Below, piece by piece: positions 34,928-43,209 of a DNA stretch of 64,000 nucleotides. Each line of letters starts with the position of its first letter. Position 1 is the stretch's first letter. A model generated the notes under the pieces. It was not told where the DNA came from. It was given only the letters and a program-made list of their open reading frames with translations, and did not search any database. The stretch is from an uncultured Parabacteroides sp. Its GTDB lineage: Bacteria > Bacteroidota > Bacteroidia > Bacteroidales > Tannerellaceae. A program made the position numbers and the translations under genes. The stretch spans positions 4,765-68,764 of the forward strand of contig NZ_CAJJWO010000025.1 in assembly GCF_905196875.1 (NCBI RefSeq), given 5' to 3'.

Positions 34928-35974
34928 TTAGTTGTTTTCAGGACGCAGTTTGCGAACAACGGCACCTGCACGCCACATTTCGCTTTCACGAAGTGCTTTC
35001 AGTTCTTTTTCTAAACCTTCGCGATAGTCGGGTTTGCTGTTGGTATCGATAGAACGCTGTGCTTCGTTACCACAGGCAACTTCGCTATACAGCTTCTGGA
35101 AGACCGGTTTTGTAGCATCGTGGAACGGGCCCATCCAGTCCAAAGCACCACGCTGTGCAGTGGTCGAACAGTTTGCATACATCCAGTCCATACCGTTTTC
35201 TGCGAACAACGGCATCAACGACTGTGTCAACTCTTCTACTGTTTCATTGAATGCTTCAGAAGGTTCGTGACCATTTTCACGCAGTGTTTCGTACTGAGCA
35301 AGCAGCAATCCCTGGATTGCACCCATCAAAGTACCACGTTCGCCAGTCAGGTCGGAATATACTTCTTTCTTGAAAGTTGTTTCGAACAAGTAACCTGAAC
35401 CTACACCGATACCCAATGCAATTACGCGATCCCAAGCTTTGCCTGTTGCATCCTGGAAGATTGCGTAGCTTGAGTTCAAGCCACGACCTTGCAGGAACAT
35501 ACGACGCAATGAAGTTCCCGAGCCCTTCGGAGCTACCAGGATTACGTCTACATCAGCAGGAGGGATGATGTTTGTACGTTCTTTATAAGTAATACCGAAA
35601 CCGTGAGAGAAATACAAAGCCTTACCCGGAGTCAGGTATTTTTTGATACGCGGCCATACTTCAATCTGTGCGGCATCTGAAAGCAGATACTGTATGATTG
35701 TTGCTTTTTCGCAAGCTTCTTCGATATCGAACAGTGTTTCGCCCGGTACCCAACCGTCAGCAACGGCCTTTTCCCAGGTCTTACCACCTTTACGTTGTCC
35801 TACAATTACGTTAAAACCGTTGTCGCGCAAGTTCAGGCTCTGGCCGGGACCTTGTACGCCATAACCTATCACGGCGATAGTTTCATCTTTCAATACTTCT
35901 CTTGCCTTTTCCAACGGAAATTCTTCGCGGGTTACTACGTTTTCGTCAACACCGCCAAAATTCATTACTGCCAT
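34928..35974 (-). CDS. ilvC: Ketol-acid reductoisomerase
   Basis: Isomerises and reduces acetolactate or acetohydroxybutyrate to the dihydroxy acid, NAD(P)H-dependent; second common step to valine, leucine and isoleucine. ATG 35974 gives MAVMNFGGVDENVVTREEF and 348 residues; the open frame reaches to 36034 but would overlap the thioesterase gene. Seen: Rossmann loop VIGYGVQGPGQ, cofactor-specificity loop VGQRKGGKTW, the PKGSGTSLRRMF region, and C-terminal knot helices with metal-binding acidic residues (YSDLTGERGTLMGAIQG, EE-type segments). Last gene of the ilv operon. Confidence 0.96.
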   Translation of the reverse strand: MAVMNFGGVDENVVTREEFPLEKAREVLKDETIAVIGYGVQGPGQSLNLRDNGFNVIVGQRKGGKTWEKAVADGWVPGETLFDIEEACEKATIIQYLLSDAAQIEVWPRIKKYLTPGKALYFSHGFGITYKERTNIIPPADVDVILVAPKGSGTSLRRMFLQGRGLNSSYAIFQDATGKAWDRVIALGIGVGSGYLFETTFKKEVYSDLTGERGTLMGAIQGLLLAQYETLRENGHEPSEAFNETVEELTQSLMPLFAENGMDWMYANCSTTAQRGALDWMGPFHDATKPVFQKLYSEVACGNEAQRSIDTNSKPDYREGLEKELKALRESEMWRAGAVVRKLRPENN

Positions 35975-36011
35975 TTTCTTTTTACTATTAAAATGTATAT
36001 AAAATAATTTG

Positions 36012-36743
36012 TTATTTCCAGGTAACGGCGGCACGGCTGATCGCTTTGCCGTCGTTGCATATTACCATATTGTATTTGTCTTCGGATACTTCCTGATGAT
36101 GGAGAGTCAACTCCATACCGTATTTACCTTCAGACTGATAAGCTATTTCGAAGCGGCTTATCTCTTTTTCACGGAACATGCTGATATCGAACAGGTCGAG
36201 CAGGTGTTCCATGTATTTGATACTATTCAGATGTCCGTTCACATCAAGATCGCTGTATTTCACACGATAGGGCTCACCGGGTACATTGTTTTCCACCGGG
36301 GCGATCTTACCGGGTTTCTCGATCGGACAGGGACGGTCGGTGACATAAGCACTCAAGCCTTCTACATCAAGCAAGGTCGGACGACGGGTTTCCACATCGA
36401 TAGCCGCCCAGATAGAACGGGCAAACCCGAAGGTTTTGCCTTCACCGTTCACCAGTTCGAAACAGCGGCTGGTAAATAGCTTGCCGACTTCATCGACCCA
36501 GGTATATAAGGTTACGGACTCGGACATAGCTGGATAGGAAGTCATTTCGATTGCCAGGCGGGAAAGCACCCATGCAGTATGCCTTTCGGTCATATCGTTA
36601 TAACCGAACCCACGGTCGGCGGCATGACAGGAAGCGGCGTGCAGCAAATAAGTTCCGATCATCGGAATAGTGATGCGACCCCGGAAGTCCATTAGATAGG
36701 ACTCGGTTACGAAATGAAATTCTCCTACTTTGTTCTTCTCCAT
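36012..36743 (-). CDS. Acyl-ACP thioesterase (FatA/FatB-like), in the ilv operon
   Basis: Hydrolyses acyl-ACP to free fatty acid; cytoplasmic double-hotdog fold. The 243 residues contain two hotdog halves (about 1-130 and 140-243). The second carries YSDLDVNGHLNSIKYMEHLLD, matching the D-x-N-x-H catalytic loop of the family, and the first has RGRITIPMIGTYLLHAAS. The gene lies 50 bases after ilvN and 37 bases before ilvC, hence co-transcribed with branched-chain genes. Bacteroidetes membranes are rich in branched fatty acids primed from these pathways, so a role in acyl-chain control is a fair inference, not shown by sequence. Preferred chain length unknown. Confidence 0.88.
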   Translation of the reverse strand: MEKNKVGEFHFVTESYLMDFRGRITIPMIGTYLLHAASCHAADRGFGYNDMTERHTAWVLSRLAIEMTSYPAMSESVTLYTWVDEVGKLFTSRCFELVNGEGKTFGFARSIWAAIDVETRRPTLLDVEGLSAYVTDRPCPIEKPGKIAPVENNVPGEPYRVKYSDLDVNGHLNSIKYMEHLLDLFDISMFREKEISRFEIAYQSEGKYGMELTLHHQEVSEDKYNMVICNDGKAISRAAVTWK

Positions 36744-36760
36744 AATCTTCTTTTTAAGGA

Positions 36761-36783
36761 AGGGCGGATTTGGAACCCGCCCT
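36761..36783. other. Intra-operon hairpin between ilvN and thioesterase gene
   Basis: AGGGCGG (36761-36767) and CCGCCCT (36777-36783) with a 9-base loop. No T run follows directly on the minus strand, so it may slow decay or tune expression of the genes after it rather than terminate. Confidence 0.5.
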
Positions 36784-36793
36784 ACATTTATTG

Positions 36794-37348
36794 TTAATCG
36801 TGTTTATCCTGCAACTTCTTTTCCATCGAGGACAGCATATCGCTCAGACGCTCCACCTTGCTCTTCGTAATCGCAACGCGACCGGAACGGATGAATTGCA
36901 GCACTCCGATCGTTTCGCTCAACTCTTTGAACAAAGCTTGTGTCTCATCATAATGTCCGCTCTTTTCAAGTACGACGCATGTCTCATTCACTTCGAGGAT
37001 ACGGGCATTGTACTTACGGATCAGATCCTCGACCGTACCCATCTTGATAAAGAGCTCGGTACTTAATTTATAGAGGGCTATTTCCTGATAAACCAGGTCT
37101 TCATCCGTATTGTAATAGGCTTTCAGAATATCCACACGCTTGTCGATCTGCTTAACGACCTTATCGATCATATCTTCGTCGGCAAAGGTAGTAATTGTAA
37201 ACTTATGTATCCCCTTTATTGCCGAGGGAGAAACAGAAAGCGTCTCGATGTTCAGTTGCCGACGCGTAAAGATAACGGTTATCTGGTTCAGAAGACCAAC
37301 GGTGTTCTCTGAAAAGATAATAACGGTATATAATTTTTTCGTATTCAT
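36794..37348 (-). CDS. ilvN: Acetolactate synthase small (regulatory) subunit
   Basis: Regulatory subunit of acetohydroxyacid synthase; its N-terminal ACT domain binds valine or other branched amino acids and controls IlvB. The 184 residues show the ACT domain at 5-80 (TVIIFSENTVGLLNQITVIF, RRQLNIETLSVSPS) and an IlvN/IlvH-type C-terminal domain (85-170). The start has a strong Shine-Dalgarno, AAGGAGG, seven bases before ATG 37348, and follows ilvB by 12 bases. Confidence 0.95.
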   Translation of the reverse strand: MNTKKLYTVIIFSENTVGLLNQITVIFTRRQLNIETLSVSPSAIKGIHKFTITTFADEDMIDKVVKQIDKRVDILKAYYNTDEDLVYQEIALYKLSTELFIKMGTVEDLIRKYNARILEVNETCVVLEKSGHYDETQALFKELSETIGVLQFIRSGRVAITKSKVERLSDMLSSMEKKLQDKHD

Positions 37349-37360
37349 AATTGTTCCTCC

Positions 37361-39061
37361 TTACTTAGCACCTAAGATCATATTTGTAACGCTTCCTCCG
37401 GCCGGAACCATCGGATATACCATTCCACAGGTTTCCACGTTGGCAACCAACAGGTAAGCGCCGTCATGGCGGAGCATTTCTTCTATTGCACCGTCCAGTT
37501 CTTCACGGCTGTCGACAGCTCGGGAAGCAATACCGAATGCCTTGGCTATCGCGACAAAGTCCGGATTTTTCATGATAGTGTTCGAATAACGTTCCTGGAA
37601 GAACAATTCCTGCCACTGGCGTACCATACCCAGGAAGTTATTATTAAGAACGATGATCTTCACATTCAGTTCCTCCTGCATAATGGTTCCCAGTTCCTGG
37701 ATAGTCATCTGGATACCGCCGTCGCCAGTAAAGAAACAAACAGTACGTTCGGGAGCACCCAGCTTGGCACCGATAGCTGCGGGAAGGCCGAAGCCCATTG
37801 TTCCCAAACCACCTGAAGTTACCACGCTACGGGTTTGTTTGTATTTAAAGTAACGGACACCCATCATCTGGTTTTGACCTACATCGGTCACCAGGATCGC
37901 ATCGTTGCCGGTTGCTTCGGATACTTTACGCACTACTTCGCCCATCTTCAACTGGCCTTCGGTAGGGAAAAGCTCCTTACGGATTACTTTTTCGTCCTCT
38001 TCCTTTTCGTCCGGTTCAAACTCGGCATTCCATTCTGTGCGTTTCCGTTCTTCCAGCAAAGAGGTAATCATCGGGATGGTGTGTTTGGCATTACCCAACA
38101 CTTTTACATCAACGGGAACGTTTTTGCCGATTTCCGAGTTGTCGATATCCAGATGGATTATTTTTGCTTGTTTGGCATATGTCTTCAAATCGCCGGTTAC
38201 ACGGTCGTCGAAACGCATACCGATAGCGATCAACACATCACATTCGTTTGTCTTCCGGTTAGGTCCTACATTTCCATGCATACCGAGCATACCTTTATGT
38301 AGAGGGAAGTCGGAAGGAAGTGCTGACAATCCTAACACGGTCGAACCGGCAGGTATATCGTTTTTCTCCAGAAAGGCTTTCAATTCCTCTTCTGCCCCAC
38401 CCAGGATAACTCCCTGGCCTACCAGACAGAAGGGTTTCTTTGCACTATTGATCAGAGCGGCTGCGGCTTCAATACGTTCTTGCTTGATATCCGGCTCCGG
38501 CTGATAGCTGCGTATATAATCTACCTTTTCGTATTCATAATCCACCAAACCGACTTGTGCATCTTTAGCCAGGTCGAGTACTACCGGACCGGGACGTCCC
38601 GTCGATGCGATATAGAAAGCACGGGATACAGCCCAGGCTATTTCTTCCGGTTTACGGATTTGATAGGCCCATTTAGTTATTGGTTGTGTAATACCGATTA
38701 CGTCGACTTCCTGAAAAGCGTCGGTACCCAGCAGTGGAGACGGAACTTGTCCGGCAATTACTACCATCGGTGTACTGTCCATCAATGCATCGGCAATACC
38801 GGTAATGGTATTTGTTGCTCCTGGTCCGGAAGTAACCAACGTTACCCCCACTTTACCGGAAACGCGGGCATATCCCTGAGCCGCATGTGTTGCGCCTTGT
38901 TCGTGGCGTACCAGAACATGTTTCAATTGATCTTTATAGTCGTATAAACTATCGTATATAGGAATTGCCTGTCCGCCCGGATAACCGAAGATAGTATCTA
39001 CTCCTTCAGCGATCAGCGCTTTCAGCAAAGCTTCCGAACCGGTTATCTTTTGTTTATCCAT
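37361..39061 (-). CDS. ilvB: Acetolactate synthase large (catalytic) subunit
   Basis: Thiamine-diphosphate enzyme making acetolactate from two pyruvates, or acetohydroxybutyrate from pyruvate and 2-ketobutyrate. The 566 residues have three domains: N-terminal PYR domain with IFGYPGGQAIPIYD and the catalytic Glu in LVRHEQGATHAAQGYAR (53-69); central FAD-type domain; C-terminal PP domain with the ThDP motif FFTGDGGIQMTIQELGTI and NNNFLGMVRQWQ. Substrate-channel residues look conserved. It is followed by ilvN and preceded by palindromic element B, which separates it from ilvD. Confidence 0.97.
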   Translation of the reverse strand: MDKQKITGSEALLKALIAEGVDTIFGYPGGQAIPIYDSLYDYKDQLKHVLVRHEQGATHAAQGYARVSGKVGVTLVTSGPGATNTITGIADALMDSTPMVVIAGQVPSPLLGTDAFQEVDVIGITQPITKWAYQIRKPEEIAWAVSRAFYIASTGRPGPVVLDLAKDAQVGLVDYEYEKVDYIRSYQPEPDIKQERIEAAAALINSAKKPFCLVGQGVILGGAEEELKAFLEKNDIPAGSTVLGLSALPSDFPLHKGMLGMHGNVGPNRKTNECDVLIAIGMRFDDRVTGDLKTYAKQAKIIHLDIDNSEIGKNVPVDVKVLGNAKHTIPMITSLLEERKRTEWNAEFEPDEKEEDEKVIRKELFPTEGQLKMGEVVRKVSEATGNDAILVTDVGQNQMMGVRYFKYKQTRSVVTSGGLGTMGFGLPAAIGAKLGAPERTVCFFTGDGGIQMTIQELGTIMQEELNVKIIVLNNNFLGMVRQWQELFFQERYSNTIMKNPDFVAIAKAFGIASRAVDSREELDGAIEEMLRHDGAYLLVANVETCGMVYPMVPAGGSVTNMILGAK

Positions 39062-39068
39062 TTTAATA

Positions 39069-39165
39069 ATGTGCTAATTTGCTAATATGTCAATATGCCA
39101 ATTCCTAGACACTGTTGTATCACATAAATCTCTTTATTGGCACATTGGCATATTGTCCTATTGAA
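39069..39165. repeat. Dispersed intergenic palindrome, copy B (ilvD-ilvB)
   Basis: Left units AATGTGCTAATTTGCTAATA and CAATATGCCAAT (39091-39102) face right units ATTGGCACATTGGCATATTG (39137-39156). It is a more decayed form of the elements at 16528-16606 and 57503-57570. It lies inside the ilv operon, so it does not act as a full terminator there. Confidence 0.7.
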
Positions 39166-39172
39166 TTATTAT

Positions 39173-41008
39173 TTAATCTTCTACTATTCGTACACCGCCT
39201 TTATCGGCCGAAGCAACCATCTTAGCGTATGCCTTCAGTGCTTTCGATACCGTACGCTGGCGGAAAGGAGGTGTAAAGGCTTTCGGTCCGCGGGCTTCTT
39301 CTGCCTGGCGACGTGCGGCGAGTTCTTCATCGCTTACCTTTACATTTATAGTTCTTTCGGGAATATTGATTTCGATAATATCCCCGTCTTTCACGAGGCC
39401 AATCGCTCCCCCTGCTGCTGCTTCAGGAGAGATATGTCCGATTGACAAACCAGATGTTCCACCGCTGAAGCGTCCGTCTGTGATCAGCGCACATTCTTTA
39501 CCCAGGTGTTTACTCTTTATATAAGAGGTTGGGTACAACATTTCCTGCATACCCGGACCACCCTTAGGACCTTCATAGGTGATAACGACGACATCGCCGG
39601 AGACGACTTTGTTTTTAAGGATACCTTCGCAAGCTGCATCCTGTGAGTCAAATACTTTAGAAGGACCGGCAAAGCGGAAGATACTTTCATCTACCCCGGC
39701 CGTCTTAACGACACAACCGTCCTGCGCTATATTTCCGTAAAGGACAGCCAGACCGCCGTCTTTTACATAGGCATGTTCCACATCGCGGATACAACCATTG
39801 GTACGGTCGGTATCCAGTTCTTTATAATAGCTTTCCTGTGATCCGAGCACCAGATTGAAACGGTGGGCCGGAGCACTCTTATAAATATTGATTGCTTCCT
39901 CCGTTACATTGACAGAAGTGATACTGTATTGGTCGATAGCCTCATTCAAAGTCAGACCATCCACACGTTTTACGGTTCCGTCTACCAGACCACCTTTTAC
40001 CAGTTCATTCATAATGCCCATGATACCGCCTGCACGGTTTACATCTTCCACATGATACGAGCAGCTGGGAGCTACTTTACAGATAACCGGAGTTTTACGT
40101 GAAAGCATATCGATGTCTTTCATTGTAAAATCAGCTTCCGCTTCGTGAGCAACTGCCAACAGGTGAAGTACCGTATTGGTTGATCCTCCCATCGCAATAT
40201 CGAGCGACATCGCATTCAGGAAAGCCTGACGGGTTGCAATGCTACGCGGCAATACGGAATCGTCACCATCGCGATAATATTTAAAAGCATTGTCTACAAT
40301 CATTTTGGCTGCTTTCTTAAACAAACGGGTACGGTTGGCATGAGTAGCAACAACTGTTCCATTACCCGGAAGAGCCATACCCAAAGCTTCGTTCAGACAG
40401 TTCATCGAATTGGCAGTGAACATGCCAGAACAACAACCGCAAGTCGGACAAGCAGAGCGTTCCACCTTTTCTACTTGCTCATCGCTGACAGAATCGTCGG
40501 CCGCTTCGATCATAGCATCGATCAGGTCGAGTGCACGACCATCCAGATTGCCGGCTTCCATGGGGCCACCGGATACAAATATGGTTGGAATGTTCAAGCG
40601 CATACTGGCCATCAGCATACCCGGAGTGATTTTGTCGCAGTTGCTGATACATACCATAGCGTCTGCCTTATGGGCATTCACCATATATTCCACACTGTCT
40701 GCGATGATATCGCGGGAAGGAAGAGAATAAAGCATTCCGTCATGTCCCATAGCAATACCGTCGTCGATAGCGATCGTATTGAATTCGGCCGCAAAGCAAC
40801 CTAGCTTTTCGATCTCCGCTTTCACCTGCTGTCCGATTTCGTGCAGATGCACATGTCCCGGCACGAACTGGGTAAATGAATTCACAATAGCAATAATCGG
40901 TTTGCCGAACTGTTCTTCTTTCATGCCGTTGGCACGCCATAGTGCACGGGCTCCGGCCATGCGTCTGCCCTCTGTACTATATGAACTTCTTAACGGATTC
41001 TTCATCAT
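39173..41008 (-). CDS. ilvD: Dihydroxy-acid dehydratase
   Basis: Iron-sulfur dehydratase converting 2,3-dihydroxy acids to 2-keto acids for valine, leucine and isoleucine. The 611 residues match the long bacterial form. Seen: RSSYSTEGRRMAGARALWRA at the N-terminus, cluster cysteines in VCISNCDKITPGM and in PTCGCCSGMFTANSMNCL, Mg site in IAIDDGIAMGHDGM, and C-terminal TDGRFSGGTSGLSIGHISPEAA. First structural gene of the operon. Two adjacent ATGs (41008 and 41005) are possible starts. Its leader peptide and attenuator precede it. Confidence 0.97.
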   Translation of the reverse strand: MMKNPLRSSYSTEGRRMAGARALWRANGMKEEQFGKPIIAIVNSFTQFVPGHVHLHEIGQQVKAEIEKLGCFAAEFNTIAIDDGIAMGHDGMLYSLPSRDIIADSVEYMVNAHKADAMVCISNCDKITPGMLMASMRLNIPTIFVSGGPMEAGNLDGRALDLIDAMIEAADDSVSDEQVEKVERSACPTCGCCSGMFTANSMNCLNEALGMALPGNGTVVATHANRTRLFKKAAKMIVDNAFKYYRDGDDSVLPRSIATRQAFLNAMSLDIAMGGSTNTVLHLLAVAHEAEADFTMKDIDMLSRKTPVICKVAPSCSYHVEDVNRAGGIMGIMNELVKGGLVDGTVKRVDGLTLNEAIDQYSITSVNVTEEAINIYKSAPAHRFNLVLGSQESYYKELDTDRTNGCIRDVEHAYVKDGGLAVLYGNIAQDGCVVKTAGVDESIFRFAGPSKVFDSQDAACEGILKNKVVSGDVVVITYEGPKGGPGMQEMLYPTSYIKSKHLGKECALITDGRFSGGTSGLSIGHISPEAAAGGAIGLVKDGDIIEINIPERTINVKVSDEELAARRQAEEARGPKAFTPPFRQRTVSKALKAYAKMVASADKGGVRIVED

Positions 41009-41031
41009 ATCTTTTATTATCTTTTAGTCAA

Positions 41032-41064
41032 TAAAAAAGCCCTTCTCTATAGGGAGAAAGGCTT
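41032..41064 (-). terminator. Attenuator terminator of the ilv operon
   Basis: Minus strand GCCTTTCTC (41062-41054) pairs with GAGAAGGGC (41047-41039), followed by six Ts, 24 bases before ilvD. Its 5' arm CCTTTCTCC (41061-41053) is fully complementary to GGAGAAAGG (41110-41102) just after the leader ORF, allowing an exclusive antiterminator structure. Confidence 0.85.
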
Positions 41065-41110
41065 AAGAAATATCATTAACGACTTCACAACTTCTTACAC
41101 ACCTTTCTCC

Positions 41111-41170
41111 TTACCTACTAATGACTAGAAGGACCACCACGAGAATAATATGCAATACATTGTTCATCAT
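41111..41170 (-). CDS. ilvL: ilv-operon leader peptide
   Basis: A 19-residue ORF from ATG 41170 (or 41167) to TAA at 41111. Residues 5-17 (VLHIILVVVLLVI) are five Val, four Leu, three Ile and one His, so all three end products are sampled. It begins about 26 bases after the predicted transcription start, and its stop lies one base before the antiterminator arm. The longer open frame extending to 41326 starts upstream of the promoter and is not the real gene. Multivalent attenuation by branched-chain aminoacyl-tRNA supply is inferred. Confidence 0.85.
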   Translation of the reverse strand: MMNNVLHIILVVVLLVISR

Positions 41171-41202
41171 CTTTTTTATCGTCTTTAATTTGTTTGACGC
41201 TG

Positions 41203-41233
41203 CAAATGTAGAACAATAATTCATATGAGCAAA
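41203..41233 (-). promoter_or_regulatory. Promoter of the ilv operon
   Basis: Minus-strand TTTG (41233-41230), 19-base spacer, TACATTTG (41210-41203): exact consensus boxes and spacing. Transcription should start near 41196, just before the leader ORF. Confidence 0.8.
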
Positions 41234-41362
41234 GGATTTAAAAGAAAAATCATCACTTTTATTTAGAAATGAAAGATAAAAGAACGATTCCACTTGCATT
41301 TTAACAGACTCTCGACCTTCTAACAATATAACACTACAAAAATACGACAGTCAGAAAATGCC

Positions 41363-41538
41363 TTGTCCGCCGTTGTCGTCGGTTGTCGGTATTTGTCCGT
41401 ATTTACCCATAATCTACGTGGGACAGCCAGTGGGACAGACCTGGGACAATTTCACCCATTCATAATATACTAATCACCAATAGCTTAACCCACTTCTTAA
41501 AAACTCTTTGGGACAAACTTGGGACAATCAGTGGGACG
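41363..41538. repeat. Helically phased TTGTC and GGGACA repeats
   Basis: Four TTGTC at exactly 10-bp spacing (41363-41397), then two groups of three GGGAC(A/G) at 11-12-bp spacing (41420-41448 and 41510-41538). Spacing near one helical turn puts the units on one DNA face, like iterons or tandem operator sites. Confidence 0.6.
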
Positions 41539-41655
41539 CTCTTATTAATATATAAAGAATATATATAAAGAGAACTATAACTTTTTTCATTTTTCTACTA
41601 AAAGCAGTATTAATACTATATGCCGACAGGGGGCACACAGTAGTGCTGATACAGG

Positions 41656-41694
41656 CAGGACTATAGTGCTGATAAGAGTTACACTATAGTCCTG
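41656..41694. repeat. Perfect 13-bp inverted repeat downstream of the GH29-like gene
   Basis: CAGGACTATAGTG (41656-41668) and CACTATAGTCCTG (41682-41694), 13-base loop. The motif TAGTGCTGAT also occurs just upstream (41641). On the plus strand four Ts follow; on the minus strand, the sense of the gene ending at 41725, there is no T run, so it is at best a weak terminator for it. Confidence 0.6.
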
Positions 41695-41724
41695 TTTTCA
41701 AAAAAGTGCGATTTCATCGAGGAT

Positions 41725-43209
41725 TTAATCGTTTATCACCTTTTTAAGTTCCTTCAACAAAGCTTCCGACTTCGACGAGATTGTCCCATCTTGATAAATT
41801 CGAACATTAATCATCGGAAGATTTTTCCGCTTGTCGGATTCTTTCACCACATTGACTAATTGATCAATTGTTAATAAGGGGTCGTCTATTTCTGAATCTT
41901 TATATCTATGCGTCCAATCTCCGGATTCCAGCAATCCGCAATATGTGGCCTGTAGCCCTTCTTGCGGGCCTCCAATGAATACACCACTTCCATCAACCGG
42001 CAAATAAAGGTTATTCATACCCGCACTTTCTTCTGATAATCCCAACTCGCCGGCATAATAATCCTGAAAATCTGTAAGTCTGGGAAATATCCATGAATTA
42101 TAGCAAATCAAAAAATCTTTATTATTTCTTTTGGCTGCTCGAGTCAGCTTTTCAAAATTAGCACCACCCGGGTAGTACCCCATTCCATCATCCAACCATA
42201 TACCAGCTATTTTACTCCCGTAACGGTCACTTATCTCTCCCAATATGTTTTCTAAATTGGTATACAATGTTTGAGGATTATCTGAGTAAGATTGCAAAGT
42301 CCTCCAGTGAGTATCTGCTAATACATTATAATATAGTATCAGTTTTATACCATATTTACCTAATGCATTAGCCATATCAGAGACCAAATCACGAGATGTT
42401 GTACGCCCTGGTAAGATATTGTCAATGGCCCTTAATGGACCAGGAAAATACATTTCCGCCCAGGCTGTCGTGAAAAAAACAAGTCCACCGCCACATTCAT
42501 ATACCATCTTTGCAAAACCTTCTGTGTCAAAATCATTCACAGCCTCTTCATATGTCTTTGGATCACCAAACCGAGGCATACTACTTGAATTCCAATGAAA
42601 AAAGAACCCGTACTTCAAATCTCCTATCCAATGTGCATCAGAGCGTAATTCATTCGCATGCTGCTTTAACTGTGCATAAAGCTTTGACTCCGTCAGTTCC
42701 AATGAAAAAAGATGAACATTGAAATCCGGAGACTTTCCCGGAGACAAAATACGCAATGTAACTGTCGATGTACCAGCCAACAATTGGATTGGGTTTTCAA
42801 AAACACATCTTTGCCAATCACTGCCAGTCACAATGCACTGACAGCTTTTATGTCCGTCAGACAATTCTAAAATAACATTCTCTTCCCCACCTATATTATT
42901 CAGTTTTATTAGAACTTCTGCCAAATAACTTCCTGATTCAGCTTTAACATTCCATTGGATAGATTGAGAGGGGTGATTCCACTTTTCTACCCAAAAAGAT
43001 TTATACGGATCATCTGGCATGTATATATTTATGCCTCCATTCAATTGAGCTTTACTCGGTAGCAAACGTGTAGACTGGTCAGGCTCCATCGATATTGCAG
43101 GTCGGTCAATTGTTCGTTTTGCTCTTTCACATCCAAAAAGGACAGTCATAAATAAAGACAAAAGCAATAAACTAATAATAGATTTTTTTTTAATCATAAT
43201 GTCAATCAT
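41725..43209 (-). CDS. GH29-like (alpha-L-fucosidase-like) lipoprotein (PUL 4)
   Basis: Probable surface glycoside hydrolase. The 494 residues carry a lipobox VLFGC (Cys27), an N-terminal beta-sandwich resembling a carbohydrate-binding module (about 55-175), and a barrel whose opening DLKYGFFFHWNSSSMPRFGDP and LVFFTTAWAEM correspond to the GH29 pattern of K-F-G-x-F-x-H-W and V-x-T-x-K-H. The candidate nucleophile is Asp in IAGIWLDDGM, near position 345. The usual His-rich segment is altered, so fucosidase activity is uncertain. The start ATG 43209 overlaps the upstream stop as ATGA, implying translational coupling; ATG 43197 is an alternative. It is the last gene of PUL 4. Confidence 0.65.
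   Translation of the reverse strand: MIDIMIKKKSIISLLLLSLFMTVLFGCERAKRTIDRPAISMEPDQSTRLLPSKAQLNGGINIYMPDDPYKSFWVEKWNHPSQSIQWNVKAESGSYLAEVLIKLNNIGGEENVILELSDGHKSCQCIVTGSDWQRCVFENPIQLLAGTSTVTLRILSPGKSPDFNVHLFSLELTESKLYAQLKQHANELRSDAHWIGDLKYGFFFHWNSSSMPRFGDPKTYEEAVNDFDTEGFAKMVYECGGGLVFFTTAWAEMYFPGPLRAIDNILPGRTTSRDLVSDMANALGKYGIKLILYYNVLADTHWRTLQSYSDNPQTLYTNLENILGEISDRYGSKIAGIWLDDGMGYYPGGANFEKLTRAAKRNNKDFLICYNSWIFPRLTDFQDYYAGELGLSEESAGMNNLYLPVDGSGVFIGGPQEGLQATYCGLLESGDWTHRYKDSEIDDPLLTIDQLVNVVKESDKRKNLPMINVRIYQDGTISSKSEALLKELKKVIND

Larger units (their letters stand above)
41234..41724. other. 491-bp gap with phased repeats and a 13-bp hairpin
   Basis: No credible ORF. It holds four TTGTC units at 10-base steps (41363, 41373, 41383, 41393), two triplets of GGGACA/G at 11-12-base steps (41420, 41432, 41443 and 41510, 41521, 41533), an AT-rich block, and a perfect hairpin (41656-41694). 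Function unknown. Confidence 0.6.

Noticed and set aside
36761..36783. Terminator splitting the ilv operon before the thioesterase gene
   Set aside because: The stem has no following T run on the transcribed strand, and ilvC downstream lacks its own promoter-like boxes.
41111..41326. 71-codon open frame upstream of ilvD
   Set aside because: It starts upstream of the ilv promoter. Only its last 19 codons, within the transcript, make sense as the leader peptide.
41360..41540. 3' remnant of a phage integrase or other mobile-gene coding end
   Set aside because: The frames give low-complexity peptides with no integrase motif; phased short repeats describe the region better.
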